This document shows, piece after piece, positions 22,025 through 30,228 of a stretch of 30,526 bases of DNA. The stretch spans positions 1 through 30,526 of the forward strand of contig CAZABG010000022.1 in NCBI GenBank assembly GCA_964483465.1, in the 5' to 3' direction. Made by a program: the position numbers and the translations under genes. Under the pieces are notes generated by a model that saw nothing but the letters and a program-made list of their open reading frames with translations, did no database searches and was not told the DNA's origin. This stretch comes from CAZABG01 sp964483465. Its GTDB lineage: Bacteria > Chlamydiota > Chlamydiia > Chlamydiales > Parachlamydiaceae. Numbering within the stretch: position 1 is the first letter of the stretch; every line of letters begins with the position of its first letter.

Positions 22025-24515
22025 TTCGAGGCAAATAGGGGCTGATCAGCGCTTTGCGTGAATTGATAAGTCCCGGTTTGAATTGAAGCATAGCTAGCTT
22101 TCCAGGAATATTTTCTGTACGGTTATGGACTTTTTCAACCGGCTTAAAGTTTTGATTGAAAAGCTGAGCTAGCTCTCCTTCATCATTAATAGTTATCAAT
22201 TCAAAATCGATCGGCTTCACTGCCGTTTGAAATCCTGTCAAAAATGAAGAGAGATGAGCTTCGCCTTTTTCGGGAATCCAAAACCACAAGGCATCGCGGT
22301 GCACCCTTTCAACAAGGCAGCCCCCTAATTCTTCCGCGGAAGGAATTGTGGATATCATCATGATGAAAAGATCGATCTGCTTATTTTCCTCATATTTCTT
22401 ACGGCATTTTTCAACCCATTTTTCTCGTAATTTTGTTTCGGCACGATCAAAATGATTGAAATTTTCTGAAAAGAGTTTGATTTGCGTGATTGCGGCAACC
22501 CCATTTTGCTCTTTGGTATCATTAAAGATGACTTCGCTGACTCCTTGCTCCATTTTAGTCAGCTCGTTCTCTACTTCAAGCTCCATTAGGCTTAAAGTTC
22601 TCTGATAAATTTTATACATTTCAGGAAGCTGCAGAATCAGGGCCGCCGCATGGTGTGGATATTCAGTGTCTTTTGCAAGCGAATCAAAGGAAATGAGATC
22701 GACCACTTCTTTATGCTCAAACGCGGCAAGGCGATTCATCAGTTCTTTTACCGTTCCGATATCCCGAGTCGTCACTTTGGTTAAGAGGTCGGTATCGTCT
22801 AATATGGCATAAAGCGCCAAAAGATAATCGAGCCTTTCACGGGCAGGGTGAATAAAATAGCCACCCGTTTGATTTAAAGCTCTTTTAGCCCTTAATAACT
22901 TATCAATTTTGTAAAGAGAGGTATTATCATCGGGTTTTAAGCTGTTTAGCTGGGCATCGATTTTTTCGATCGAAAGGCCAAAATGGGAATAGGGATCGTT
23001 TATTTTAAAAAGGCTTTCTGCAAGGAGTATGTTGCAAGATTGGGTGTCAGCAATTAAAGCAAGCGAGGGTTGAGATGTTTTAAAGTCGCTTTTATGATGG
23101 TCGATAATGCTTATGACGGATAAGTAAGAGGGAAGGTTTACCTCTTCAAAATTGCTAAAGTCGCAGAATGAGACCGTGCCCAAGGTGGTTTTTTGAAGTT
23201 CCCTTGCCTTTACAATTCCGATAGGGAAATAGCCTTTATCGCCCCTTACTGTAACAGTGAGATAGTCATAATGTTTCATTTTGAGCTTTATCTCATCAAC
23301 ATCGCTATCCAGTGTGAGTGTGTGAGGACTTGCTCCCAGAACTTTCAGTTTAATCTGAATGGCAACTTGCAGCTTTTCAATCCATTCCCTGGCTTCATAA
23401 ATCCCTTTATTCAATATTGAGATCAATTTCTCAATCCCTTTGAATAGTTCAGGCCTGTCAAGTGACTCAAGATGGCTTAAAAAATCATGCAGCGTATTTG
23501 AAGTGATCTCTTTTAAATTTTTTAAGCTTAAATCATCAACCTTTTCGAAAAGTTCCTGAAAAGAGGTTTTGATACCTTTTTCCGAATCCGCTACACGTTT
23601 TAGGGTATTGTCAAGCCATTTTGATTCTTGATCGGACAACTCGTCGCTTTCAAAGGTTTTATCAAACGTGTCTTTTAAGTATCTTTCAATGTCTTTTTTC
23701 TCAAATTTTGGGTTAGCTAAAAGGCGTGTCAGGCCAATTAAGAAATTGTTTTCTAAATTCTTTAAAGCTCCCTTAAAAAGAACAATGATTTGCCTTACGA
23801 CCTCAACATCTGACGCTCTCCAGTCGCCAAGGTACTGGCCTTCCTTATCAACTAGCACAATCGCTTTTTCGGATAAGCCGTGATCAAGGCTGGAAATGGA
23901 AACATTTCCTTCGCTCTTGATAAATCCTTCCGTTGTTAAAAGATCTTCAGCAGTTAAGCTAAGGATCGTTTTTTTTTGCATGGCGATATCAAAAATTTCC
24001 TCGCCTAGATTCTCTTTCATGATATTCATGACGGGAGATGAAGGCTCGCCATTCGGAACATTCCATATTTGCAATCTATTCGATACAGGCGCGCTAAAAG
24101 CTTCAAGCCAACATAGATAAGAAGCTACAGTTGTATCGACATCAGGCGATAGATGGGCCAAGACAAAATGGCTCCCTTCAAAAATTTTACCTCCAACAGG
24201 AAATAAAGTTTGATAAACATCCCGAGGCAGGTATTTACCAGTAATTTTGCCTCTGATTAGGCGTACTTCTTCAAAATCGAGATTTGAAAAATGGATAAGC
24301 CAGAATTCAAAATCGTTTATGTGGAAATGTTCGTTTAAGATTTTAAGATCATTAATTGCTGTGACGCTATTTATAAACCAAGGTAAAAGAAAGGAGGGAG
24401 TAGGACTTCGTTTGATATGCTCGAGCAAAAACTCGTTGATGGCTCGAAACTTTTTTCTTTCGGGCAGCGCCTTGAATTCCGGGGTTAAAAAGGGCTCAAG
24501 AGTCTCTCCATCCAT
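22014..24515 (-). CDS. Very large DHH/DHHA2 protein resembling a CBS-type family II pyrophosphatase
   Basis: 833 residues; family II pyrophosphatases have about 310 and CBS-pyrophosphatases about 545. Seen: motif I FVLAHLSPDVDTTVASYL (118-134; usual GHxxPDxDS); a long insert with two CBS-like stretches, AIVLVDKEGQYLGDWRASDV (about 218-237) and YLTVTVRGDKGYFPIGIVKA (about 418-437), separated by a helical stretch; DHH motif IDHHK at 471-475; ADTQSCNILLAESLF; ILDDTDLLTKVTTRD at 571-585 (usual ILSDTLxxKSPTTTxxD); and a C-terminal DHHA2-like part ending NSRKALISPYL (S819-R820-K821), the counterpart of SRKKQVVP that binds pyrophosphate. An extra 110-residue N-terminal domain is unassigned. So the catalytic set looks mostly intact. 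Alternative: exopolyphosphatase or another DHH phosphoesterase. Cytoplasmic; stands alone. Confidence 0.75.
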   Translation of the reverse strand: MDGETLEPFLTPEFKALPERKKFRAINEFLLEHIKRSPTPSFLLPWFINSVTAINDLKILNEHFHINDFEFWLIHFSNLDFEEVRLIRGKITGKYLPRDVYQTLFPVGGKIFEGSHFVLAHLSPDVDTTVASYLCWLEAFSAPVSNRLQIWNVPNGEPSSPVMNIMKENLGEEIFDIAMQKKTILSLTAEDLLTTEGFIKSEGNVSISSLDHGLSEKAIVLVDKEGQYLGDWRASDVEVVRQIIVLFKGALKNLENNFLIGLTRLLANPKFEKKDIERYLKDTFDKTFESDELSDQESKWLDNTLKRVADSEKGIKTSFQELFEKVDDLSLKNLKEITSNTLHDFLSHLESLDRPELFKGIEKLISILNKGIYEAREWIEKLQVAIQIKLKVLGASPHTLTLDSDVDEIKLKMKHYDYLTVTVRGDKGYFPIGIVKARELQKTTLGTVSFCDFSNFEEVNLPSYLSVISIIDHHKSDFKTSQPSLALIADTQSCNILLAESLFKINDPYSHFGLSIEKIDAQLNSLKPDDNTSLYKIDKLLRAKRALNQTGGYFIHPARERLDYLLALYAILDDTDLLTKVTTRDIGTVKELMNRLAAFEHKEVVDLISFDSLAKDTEYPHHAAALILQLPEMYKIYQRTLSLMELEVENELTKMEQGVSEVIFNDTKEQNGVAAITQIKLFSENFNHFDRAETKLREKWVEKCRKKYEENKQIDLFIMMISTIPSAEELGGCLVERVHRDALWFWIPEKGEAHLSSFLTGFQTAVKPIDFELITINDEGELAQLFNQNFKPVEKVHNRTENIPGKLAMLQFKPGLINSRKALISPYLPRIIR

Positions 24516-24580
24516 ATATCGATAATCGCTCTTTTTCCCTATTCAGCGCAATTCGAGTGTAAGTGACTTATCTTTAATGC

Positions 24581-24739
24581 TTTTTTACCACAGAGATCAA
24601 GAGAGATAGCTTCACACTAGAGAGGCTACTTATCCTCAAATCTTTTCTAAAATAAATCGGTAAAAAAATAATTATTGAAAGAGGGATTTCTCTGTGTGCT
24701 CTGTGGAGCAGTTTTCTCTGTTTGCTCTGTGGTAAAAAA
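24581..24739. repeat. Inverted-repeat element ending TTTTTTACCACAGAG
   Basis: TTTTTTACCACAGAG (24581-24595) and its exact complement CTCTGTGGTAAAAAA (24725-24739) bound a 159-base, gene-free unit. Near the right end a 17-18-base phrase is repeated directly: TCTCTGTGTGCTCTGTGG (about 24689-24706) and TCTCTGTTTGCTCTGTGG (24715-24732). No coding potential is seen. It resembles a small non-autonomous or dispersed intergenic repeat. Confidence 0.7.
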
Positions 24740-24752
24740 TTAAAAAAAGAAA

Positions 24753-24827
24753 TCGGACTGAGCAGGATTCGAACCTGCGACCACCCGCTTAGAAGGCGGG
24801 TGCTCTATCCACTGAGCTATCAGTCCG
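24753..24827 (-). tRNA. tRNA-Arg (anticodon TCT)
   Basis: On the minus strand: 7-bp acceptor stem CGGACTG/CAGTCCG with discriminator A, D arm AGCTC-AGTGGATA-GAGC, anticodon stem CCCGC/GCGGG with loop CTTCTAA (anticodon TCT at 24793-24791, reads AGA), short variable loop, and T arm GCAGG-TTCGAAT-CCTGC. CCA is not encoded. A T-rich stretch follows. Confidence 0.97.
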
Positions 24828-24844
24828 TGAAAGAGATGGGCATG

Positions 24845-24873
24845 ATTATGCTGAACGCTCTCGTAAAATTCAA
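24845..24873 (-). promoter_or_regulatory. Sigma-70-type promoter of tRNA-Arg
   Basis: On the minus strand -35 TTGAAT (24873-24868), a 17-base spacer and -10 CATAAT (24850-24845), 17 bases before the tRNA. The best promoter match in the window. Confidence 0.75.
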
Positions 24874-24886
24874 TAACTTAAGTTAT
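24873..24886. promoter_or_regulatory. 14-base perfect palindrome in the tRNA/Nudix divergent gap
   Basis: ATAACTTAAGTTAT touches the -35 box of the tRNA promoter and lies 28 bases before the Nudix start. Possible operator; no regulator is identified. Confidence 0.35.
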
Positions 24887-24913
24887 CCTTTTCGATTTTA
24901 AGTGAGGAAATAA

Positions 24914-25402
24914 GTGGCGAAATATACTCCGATTGTAGGAACGCTGGGCTATGTCCTAAGTCCTGATAAAAGAAAAGTTTTAATGGTCCACAGGATTTTA
25001 AGGCCGGATGACTCCCATTACGGTAAATATAATGGCCTTGGAGGTAAGCTAGAAAGGGATGAAGATGTTTTTTCAGGAATGAAACGGGAAATATTTGAAG
25101 AAACAGGCCTCGTTTGTGAAAAAATGACTTTACGCGGGACTATTAACTGGACCAATTTCGGTCCAAAAGGGGAAGATTGGCTTGGGTTTATCTTTTTGAT
25201 CGACGAGTTTAAGGGAGAGCCGTTCAAATCGAATAACGAAGGGCATTTGGACTGGGTGGAAATTGAAAAAATTCCTACACTTCCTATGTGGGAAGGAGAC
25301 CGCCATTTCTTGCCTTTAGTCTTTGATGAAGACCCTCGGCCCTTTCATGGGTATATGCCCTACGATAAGGATCGCTCGTTAAGCTGGAGTTTTACCCGTT
25401 AG
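24914..25402 (+). CDS. Nudix hydrolase (MutT/8-oxo-dGTPase-like)
   Basis: 162 residues with a perfect Nudix box GGKLERDEDVFSGMKREIFEETGL (G-x5-E-x7-REUxEExGU) near residues 43-66, the Mg-binding helix. The opening PIVGTLGYVLSPDKRKVLMVHR and the KYNGLGGKLE segment resemble MTH1-type 8-oxo-dGTP/2-OH-dATP diphosphatases, which cleanse the nucleotide pool; the substrate is inferred. The start is GTG 24914 with GAGGA at 24904-24908, a well-spaced ribosome binding site. folK begins 9 bases after its stop, so it is probably the first gene of the folK-lpt operon. Confidence 0.9.
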   Translation: MAKYTPIVGTLGYVLSPDKRKVLMVHRILRPDDSHYGKYNGLGGKLERDEDVFSGMKREIFEETGLVCEKMTLRGTINWTNFGPKGEDWLGFIFLIDEFKGEPFKSNNEGHLDWVEIEKIPTLPMWEGDRHFLPLVFDEDPRPFHGYMPYDKDRSLSWSFTR

Positions 25403-25411
25403 TAGGTTAAA

Positions 25412-25864
25412 ATGTTGGTTTACATAGCTTTAGGTGGAAATTTTCCTCACACGCGGCAGCTGTTTGATCAAGCGATCGATGAGATGAAAGGGTGGGGAAA
25501 AAATTTTGAAAGCTCCTCATTTTATGTGACAAAAGCGGTATCCGATATCGAGCAGTCAGATTATTTAAATGGTTGCGTGAGGTTTTGGACAGAACTTTTG
25601 CCAATAGAATTGTTTCGTAAGATGGAAGCGCTTGAAAAGAAGCTTGGCAAAGTTCCGAAAGAAAAGAACATGCCTCGTCCGATCGATCTTGATCTGATCT
25701 TTTACGGAGAAGAAACGTTTGAAATCGAGGGCCTCGTTGTTCCCCATCCTCGCTTTCATGAAAGGGAATTTGTTTTATTGCCTCTTTTAGATTTGACAGA
25801 AGGGGTTGGAAAGTACCAAATTGGAGAATTAATTAATGAAGTTCGTAGAAGTCGCCAAATTTAA
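25412..25864 (+). CDS. folK: 6-hydroxymethyl-dihydropterin pyrophosphokinase
   Basis: Transfers pyrophosphate from ATP to 6-hydroxymethyl-7,8-dihydropterin in folate synthesis. 150 residues. Motifs: YIALGGNFPHTRQLF at the start, FESSSFYVTKAV, and the signature RPIDLDLIFYG near residues 88-98, with the two Asp residues that bind Mg; VVPHPRFHEREFVLLPLLDL follows. It is a free-standing enzyme; in Chlamydiaceae, as I recall, it is fused to dihydropteroate synthase. Its last 29 bases overlap kdsA, so the two are coupled although their pathways differ. Confidence 0.94.
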   Translation: MLVYIALGGNFPHTRQLFDQAIDEMKGWGKNFESSSFYVTKAVSDIEQSDYLNGCVRFWTELLPIELFRKMEALEKKLGKVPKEKNMPRPIDLDLIFYGEETFEIEGLVVPHPRFHEREFVLLPLLDLTEGVGKYQIGELINEVRRSRQI

Positions 25865-26657
25865 GATCGGCCCGAAAAAACCGTTAACGGTTATTTGCGG
25901 TCCTTGCGTCATTGAATCAAAAGCGCACGCCTTTGAAATGGCCGACGCGTTAAAACCGATCTACGAAAAATTGGGCATTAATTTTATCTTCAAAGCAAGC
26001 TACGACAAAGCGAATCGCTCCTCTTTCAGCTCATTCAGAGGTCCGGGTATAAAAGACGGCCTTGAAATCCTTTCTCAAGTGAAAGAAAAATTCGGTCTTC
26101 CGGTCACATCGGACGTTCATCTGCCTGAAGAGACGGGCGTTGCCGCTAAAGTGTTAGACCTTTTACAGATTCCTGCGTTCTTATGCAGGCAAACGGATTT
26201 AGTTCACGCCGCGGCAGTGACAGGAAAACCTGTCAGCGTTAAGAAAGGGCAATTTTTAGCGCCTTGGGATATGAAGAATGTCGTTAAAAAGATTGAGGCA
26301 GCGGGAAATAACAACATCATCTTGATAGAAAGGGGCACGTCGTTCGGATACAACAACCTCGTATTTGATCCTCGCTCGATTCCTCTTATGCGCGCGCTTG
26401 GCTATCCTGTCTGCTTTGACGCGACCCATTCGGCTCAGCTTCCTGGCGGACAAGGAGAGACAACCGGCGGTCAAAGGGATATGATTCCCTACCTCGCAAG
26501 AGCCGCGGTCGCGGCAGGCGCCGATATGTTATTTATGGAAGCCCATAACGATCCTGAAAAAGCCAAGAGCGATAGCGCGACCGTATTGAATATTAAACAG
26601 CTTCCTGAGCTTCTGTCAGAATTAAAAAGCATCTATAACATTGTACAAGGTGTGTAA
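25836..26657 (+). CDS. kdsA: 3-deoxy-8-phosphooctulonate (Kdo-8-P) synthase
   Basis: Condenses PEP with arabinose 5-phosphate to Kdo-8-phosphate for the LPS inner core. 273 residues, TIM barrel. Seen: VICGPCVIES near residue 19-28, FKASYDKANRSS, GLPVTSDVH, IPAFLCRQTDL, RGTSFGYNNLVFD and DATHSAQ. The Cys in GPCVIES marks the metal-dependent (Aquifex-type) form; the E. coli metal-free enzyme has Asn there. GGAG lies 9 bases before the ATG, inside folK. Its stop and the next start share one base (TAATG). Gene order kdsA then lpt genes matches CT655 to CT653 in Chlamydia. Confidence 0.97.
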   Translation: MKFVEVAKFKIGPKKPLTVICGPCVIESKAHAFEMADALKPIYEKLGINFIFKASYDKANRSSFSSFRGPGIKDGLEILSQVKEKFGLPVTSDVHLPEETGVAAKVLDLLQIPAFLCRQTDLVHAAAVTGKPVSVKKGQFLAPWDMKNVVKKIEAAGNNNIILIERGTSFGYNNLVFDPRSIPLMRALGYPVCFDATHSAQLPGGQGETTGGQRDMIPYLARAAVAAGADMLFMEAHNDPEKAKSDSATVLNIKQLPELLSELKSIYNIVQGV

Positions 26658-27232
26658 TGTTTAGAAGAACCTCTTACGTATTTCTCGGACTTTGGGTGGC
26701 AGTCATTGCAGTAGGGGTTCTTTACTTTTTAAATGTGGGAGAAGAAGATCTCGTCCATTTTCGAAAGCTTCATTCGCATGCTCAGCCTATTTCCGGCGAA
26801 GAGCGCGGCAAGCAGCTTAAAAAAGGCGTTTTAAAAGAGCTTTGGGTCATGAAGGAAGGGGTTCCTCATCACATCCGTTTAGAAAGCGAAGCGGCGGAGC
26901 TCACAGTTGAGCGAAAAGAAATGCGTTCAAATGTTTCTGAAAAGATGAATAACCTCGTCTGCATTATCCAGGAAAAAGTATCTCCTGAAGAGAATTGGCA
27001 ATTAATTGAAGTTATGGAAGCCGATTTCGCTACTTACTTTTATCGCACCGATAGCTTTAAAGCCGATCAAGTAAAACTCGTCCGTTATAAGATTCCGGGC
27101 GTTGAACTTCCTGACACGTTTGAAGGCATAAAGCCTATTATGAAAGGATTTGCGAGACAGGTCGATTTCAAAATCAAGGCGGACGGCTTAGATTTTAAAG
27201 CATCGAATATTACGGCGGAACTTGATCCATGA
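26657..27232 (+). CDS. lptC: LptC-like inner-membrane protein
   Basis: 191 residues. One N-terminal membrane anchor (about 6-27, YVFLGLWVAVIAVGVLYFL) and a periplasmic part rich in short beta strands (HIRLESEAAELTVERK, ATYFYRTDSFKADQVKLVRYK, VDFKIKADGLDFKASNITAEL), as in the beta-jellyroll of LptC. Primary sequence similarity to E. coli LptC is weak; the call rests on size, topology and position between kdsA and the LptA-like and LptB genes. LptC would receive LPS from LptB2FG and pass it to LptA. It overlaps the next gene by ATGA. Confidence 0.7.
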   Translation: MFRRTSYVFLGLWVAVIAVGVLYFLNVGEEDLVHFRKLHSHAQPISGEERGKQLKKGVLKELWVMKEGVPHHIRLESEAAELTVERKEMRSNVSEKMNNLVCIIQEKVSPEENWQLIEVMEADFATYFYRTDSFKADQVKLVRYKIPGVELPDTFEGIKPIMKGFARQVDFKIKADGLDFKASNITAELDP

Positions 27233-28518
27233 TCTTTTTATTCCTGCTCCCGCTTTGGTTGAATGCCGCTAAATCCGATTTAAAAGCGGACCATTTTCAT
27301 TTCGACGGTAAAGTTGCCCACCTTGAGGGCAATATTGCTTTAAATCATACTATCGGCAAAATTTCGTCTGACTTTGCAGACATTATTCTCGATCCTGCTA
27401 AAACAAAAGGGCCCTTTTCAAAGCTGTTTCTTAGAGGCCAAGTATTTATTCAGCGCAATATAACACAATTGAGATGTACTGAAGCCTTTATCGATTGCAT
27501 CAAAGAAGAGGGCAAGTTTTCTTCCTCCTCAAAAGTGGAATTATATCAAACGGTCCATGAGAAAGAACTTTCAATCAAATCGAAAGAGGCGGTTGTAAAA
27601 TATGAGAAGGATCATATCCTGGAAGCGGTCGCAAAAGGGCTTGTAGAAGTCTCGTGGGATCAAACCTTAGCAAGAGGCCCTGAGCTATTCCTTAAAAGGA
27701 TTGAAGGCAATGATTACGAAGTGGTTTTAAAGCCTGACGCCTATCTCGTTCTTGGAAATGAGCATGAACTGCATGGCGATTCGATCAAAGCTACCACAAA
27801 AAATGAAAGCGCGATCGTTGAAAATCCCAAAGGGTCTTTAAAGAAGGGCGAGCTTGATGTCGAAGCGGATGAACTGCTTTGGCAAAATGAAACGCTAACT
27901 TTGACAGGCAACGTAAAGATACGTCTTGAAAGTAAAGGGACGCTTACGACCGATGGACCGGTCATGATCCACCGAGATAAATATAAAGAGTGGGATTCAG
28001 CCGAAATTGAAAACGAATCTACTTTCATCAGAGCGGATGGGGAGAAGAGTTTTACTCTCATTGCCTCAAAAGGGGTTAAAGCTGATCTAAAAAACAGGCG
28101 TATTGTCTTTGAATCGATTCCCGGAAAGCCTGTCCATATGCTTGATGATTTGGGCGAAGCCTTTGGCGACAAATTGACGCTTGTTTACCTCAATAAAGAG
28201 CTTGATAAAGTGATTTTAGAAGGAGATGTTTATTTATCCCATGTCTTAAATTCCGAGGTGGAGCGTTCCTATGCCAAAGGGGATCGCCTAATTTATGAAC
28301 CTAAAACGTATGAAACCATTTTAGAGTCTGACCGCGGCAGAGTCTTCATATTCGACAGGGCGAATCAGCTCGAAGTTTCTGCTCCAAGAATTCGAATGAA
28401 ACGCGATCCTGTAACGCGTAAAGAAACTGTGAGAGGTGAAGGAGATGTTCGTTTCCATCTCCTCGATAAAGAATTTAAAGAACTTAAAGACCGCTTTAAG
28501 TTTGAGGGGGAAAAGTGA
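27229..28518 (+). CDS. lptA: LptA/OstA-like periplasmic LPS-transport protein
   Basis: 429 residues. A short signal peptide (MIFLFLLPLWLNAAKS, cleavage about residue 14) leads to KADHFHFDGKVAHLEGNIALNH, the OstA/LptA opening (usual form DxxxYDxxxxxxxxxGNV). Similar strands recur: ALVEVSWDQ-type, LWQNETLTLTGNVKIRLESKG (about 215-235) and LTLVYLNKELDKVILEGDVYLS (about 317-338), so the protein holds at least two or three OstA units and is twice the length of E. coli LptA (185). It may form a longer part of the periplasmic bridge, or contain an LptD-like N-terminal domain. The stop overlaps the lptB start by GTGA. Confidence 0.8.
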   Translation: MIFLFLLPLWLNAAKSDLKADHFHFDGKVAHLEGNIALNHTIGKISSDFADIILDPAKTKGPFSKLFLRGQVFIQRNITQLRCTEAFIDCIKEEGKFSSSSKVELYQTVHEKELSIKSKEAVVKYEKDHILEAVAKGLVEVSWDQTLARGPELFLKRIEGNDYEVVLKPDAYLVLGNEHELHGDSIKATTKNESAIVENPKGSLKKGELDVEADELLWQNETLTLTGNVKIRLESKGTLTTDGPVMIHRDKYKEWDSAEIENESTFIRADGEKSFTLIASKGVKADLKNRRIVFESIPGKPVHMLDDLGEAFGDKLTLVYLNKELDKVILEGDVYLSHVLNSEVERSYAKGDRLIYEPKTYETILESDRGRVFIFDRANQLEVSAPRIRMKRDPVTRKETVRGEGDVRFHLLDKEFKELKDRFKFEGEK

Positions 28519-29237
28519 CCTTATTAAAAGTCGAGAATTTGGAAAAAACGTATTCTGGTCGTAAAGTGGTTGCAGGCCTTTCATTTGAAGTGGCTCCAGG
28601 GGAGATTGTAGGTCTGCTTGGGCCTAATGGAGCGGGAAAAACTACCGCTTTTTACATGACCGTGGGTCTCATAAAGCCCGATAAAGGAACCGTCACTTTC
28701 CTTGATCAAGACGTCTCCTCTTTCCCCATGCATAAGCGAGCGCAGATGGGTATGGGTTATTTGGCTCAGGAACCCTCCGTTTTTCGCAACTTGACGGTCG
28801 AAGAGAATATCCTCTCCATTCTTGAAAATCATGAATCGGATCCCACCGTAAGAAAAACCCGTTTGGAAGAGCTTCTTGATGAGCTTCACTTAAAACCGCT
28901 ACGCGATAAGAAGGCGGCCCACCTTTCCGGTGGAGAGAGAAGACGGCTTGAAATTACCCGCGCCCTCGTTACTCATCCTAAATTCCTTCTTCTCGACGAG
29001 CCTTTTGCCAACATCGACCCCATTTCCATCCATGAAGTGAAAGAGCTTATCCGCCACCTTGCAAAGCGCAATATATCCGTTCTTATCACAGACCACAATG
29101 CCCGTGAGATTTTTTCGGTCGTCGACCGCAGCTACATTGTCTGCGAAGGCCGCGTCATCCGTTCCGGCAAGCCCGAAATGCTCCAACATGATGCCGAAGC
29201 GAAGAAATACTATCTTGGCGAGAATTTTACCTATTAG
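28515..29237 (+). CDS. lptB: LPS export ABC transporter ATP-binding protein
   Basis: 240 residues, cytoplasmic ATPase of the LptB2FGC exporter. Walker A GPNGAGKTT at 36-44, Q-loop YLAQEPSVFRNLTVEEN, signature LSGGERRRLEITRAL, Walker B FLLLDEPFANIDP, H-loop ITDHNAREI. EPSVFRxLTVExN and DPISIHEVKELI identify LptB (YhbG) among ABC ATPases. The start is GTG 28515 inside the previous stop. It is the last gene of the operon and CT653 is its Chlamydia counterpart. LptF/G are not in the window. Its last 135 bases are duplicated downstream (30229-30370). Confidence 0.96.
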   Translation: MTLLKVENLEKTYSGRKVVAGLSFEVAPGEIVGLLGPNGAGKTTAFYMTVGLIKPDKGTVTFLDQDVSSFPMHKRAQMGMGYLAQEPSVFRNLTVEENILSILENHESDPTVRKTRLEELLDELHLKPLRDKKAAHLSGGERRRLEITRALVTHPKFLLLDEPFANIDPISIHEVKELIRHLAKRNISVLITDHNAREIFSVVDRSYIVCEGRVIRSGKPEMLQHDAEAKKYYLGENFTY

Positions 29238-29306
29238 AGAATGAAAAGTTTTTTAAATAAATTATAAGTCAGTTTGAATTCGATACCTTTTAGAAATGAA
29301 ATTGTA

Positions 29307-29891
29307 TCATTCCCATTCGGGTACAATTTTTAAAAATCTTATTTTTCGATATAGAGGTCTATATGCGATAAGGTGTAAATCCTTTCGAAAAATATTGTTT
29401 TCTGTCAGATCAAGCGCCTTTAATCTTTCAAGGCTTTCATCGACTTCCAATATTTGATTAGCAGTAAATTTATTACCACGTAAACTTAGCGATATAAGAT
29501 TAGTTAAGTTAGTTGCTATCGCTTTGATGCCCTCGGAACTTTTAAGGCCCATGTTGTTGAAATCCAAATTAAGAATTTTTATGTTTTTTAAATTCGGTGA
29601 ATTGCCAATAGCAATTGCGCCCTCATCCTTAATATTGTTTGCAGAAAGATCTAGGGTTTTAAGTTTTGTAAATGAATAGTTGTTTGCTAAACGTTTTGCA
29701 TCTTCTTGATTTAGTTCGTAATTATTAATAATTAATTTCTTCAAATTTGGACATTGCTCAAGAAACAAAAAGATATCTTCATTGTTTGGTTGTTGCCCAG
29801 GAAATGGCTTACGTGCATCAAGTTTAAAATGCTCAATTTTGTTTCCATAACGTTTTAGAAATATCAAGAGACTTTCTTTTGTAATATTCAA
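29307..29891 (-). CDS. Leucine-rich-repeat protein, probably 5'-damaged
   Basis: 194 residues of LRRs of the ribonuclease-inhibitor type: LFLEQCPNLKKLIINNYELN, TKLKTLDLSANNIKDEGAIAI, LKNIKILNLDFNNMG, LISLSLRGNKFTAN, LKALDLTENNI. Such proteins are frequent in Parachlamydia and Protochlamydia and are thought to act on the amoebal host; no signal is visible. The only start is TTG 29891 without a ribosome binding site. The frame is open a further 63 bases upstream to a stop without any ATG, and a second coding-like frame (29897-30076) overlaps it, so an N-terminal part (possibly an F-box region) may have been lost by frameshift. It is clearly AT-richer than its neighbours, a sign of transfer. Confidence 0.65.
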   Translation of the reverse strand: MNITKESLLIFLKRYGNKIEHFKLDARKPFPGQQPNNEDIFLFLEQCPNLKKLIINNYELNQEDAKRLANNYSFTKLKTLDLSANNIKDEGAIAIGNSPNLKNIKILNLDFNNMGLKSSEGIKAIATNLTNLISLSLRGNKFTANQILEVDESLERLKALDLTENNIFRKDLHLIAYRPLYRKIRFLKIVPEWE

Positions 29892-29896
29892 TTCGT

Positions 29897-30076
29897 TTAA
29901 ATATTTTTTTGTTTGATAATTAAATCTAACATCTCCAGTTCTATCTGTTCAGTTATTTGCTCATCGGATAATTTCCTAAATTCTGTATCAATTTTTCTCG
30001 TATTGTATAACTCGTTTGATTGATTAATTATTTTTTTCTTCAACGAGGGTTCAAGATTTTTGATGTTAAAGTTTTT
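29897..30076 (-). pseudogene. Coding-like remnant upstream of the LRR gene
   Basis: The frame open from 30076 to the TAA at 29899-29897 reads, from TTG 30043, a Lys/Glu/Ile-rich helical peptide (for example KLSDEQITEQIELEML). It ends at a run of seven A (minus strand) from which a one-base slip leads into the LRR frame (KKYLNELNITKES). It may be the separated N-terminal part of the LRR gene. The rest of 29892-30228 is AT-rich and shows no other gene, terminator or repeat that I can support. Confidence 0.4.
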
Positions 30077-30228
30077 TTATTATCTTTTTAATAAATTATT
30101 AATAATTTTTGTTTTAAGGTTGTCTTTTTAAGGGGTTTAGCAATTTTTAAGATATATGATTATCAGCATATATTTACTTTATGCTTCATTCGATCAAATT
30201 AATGGCTGAATGTTCATTTTTAAACTTT

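Noticed and set aside
24593..24740. A gene in the gap between the DHH gene and the tRNA
   Set aside because: No frame of useful length; the stretch is explained by the inverted-repeat element.
29300..29331. AAATTGTA/TACAATTT hairpin as lptB terminator
   Set aside because: The stem is short and AT-only with a 15-base loop, overlaps the LRR coding end, and lies 60 bases from the lptB stop; too weak to call.
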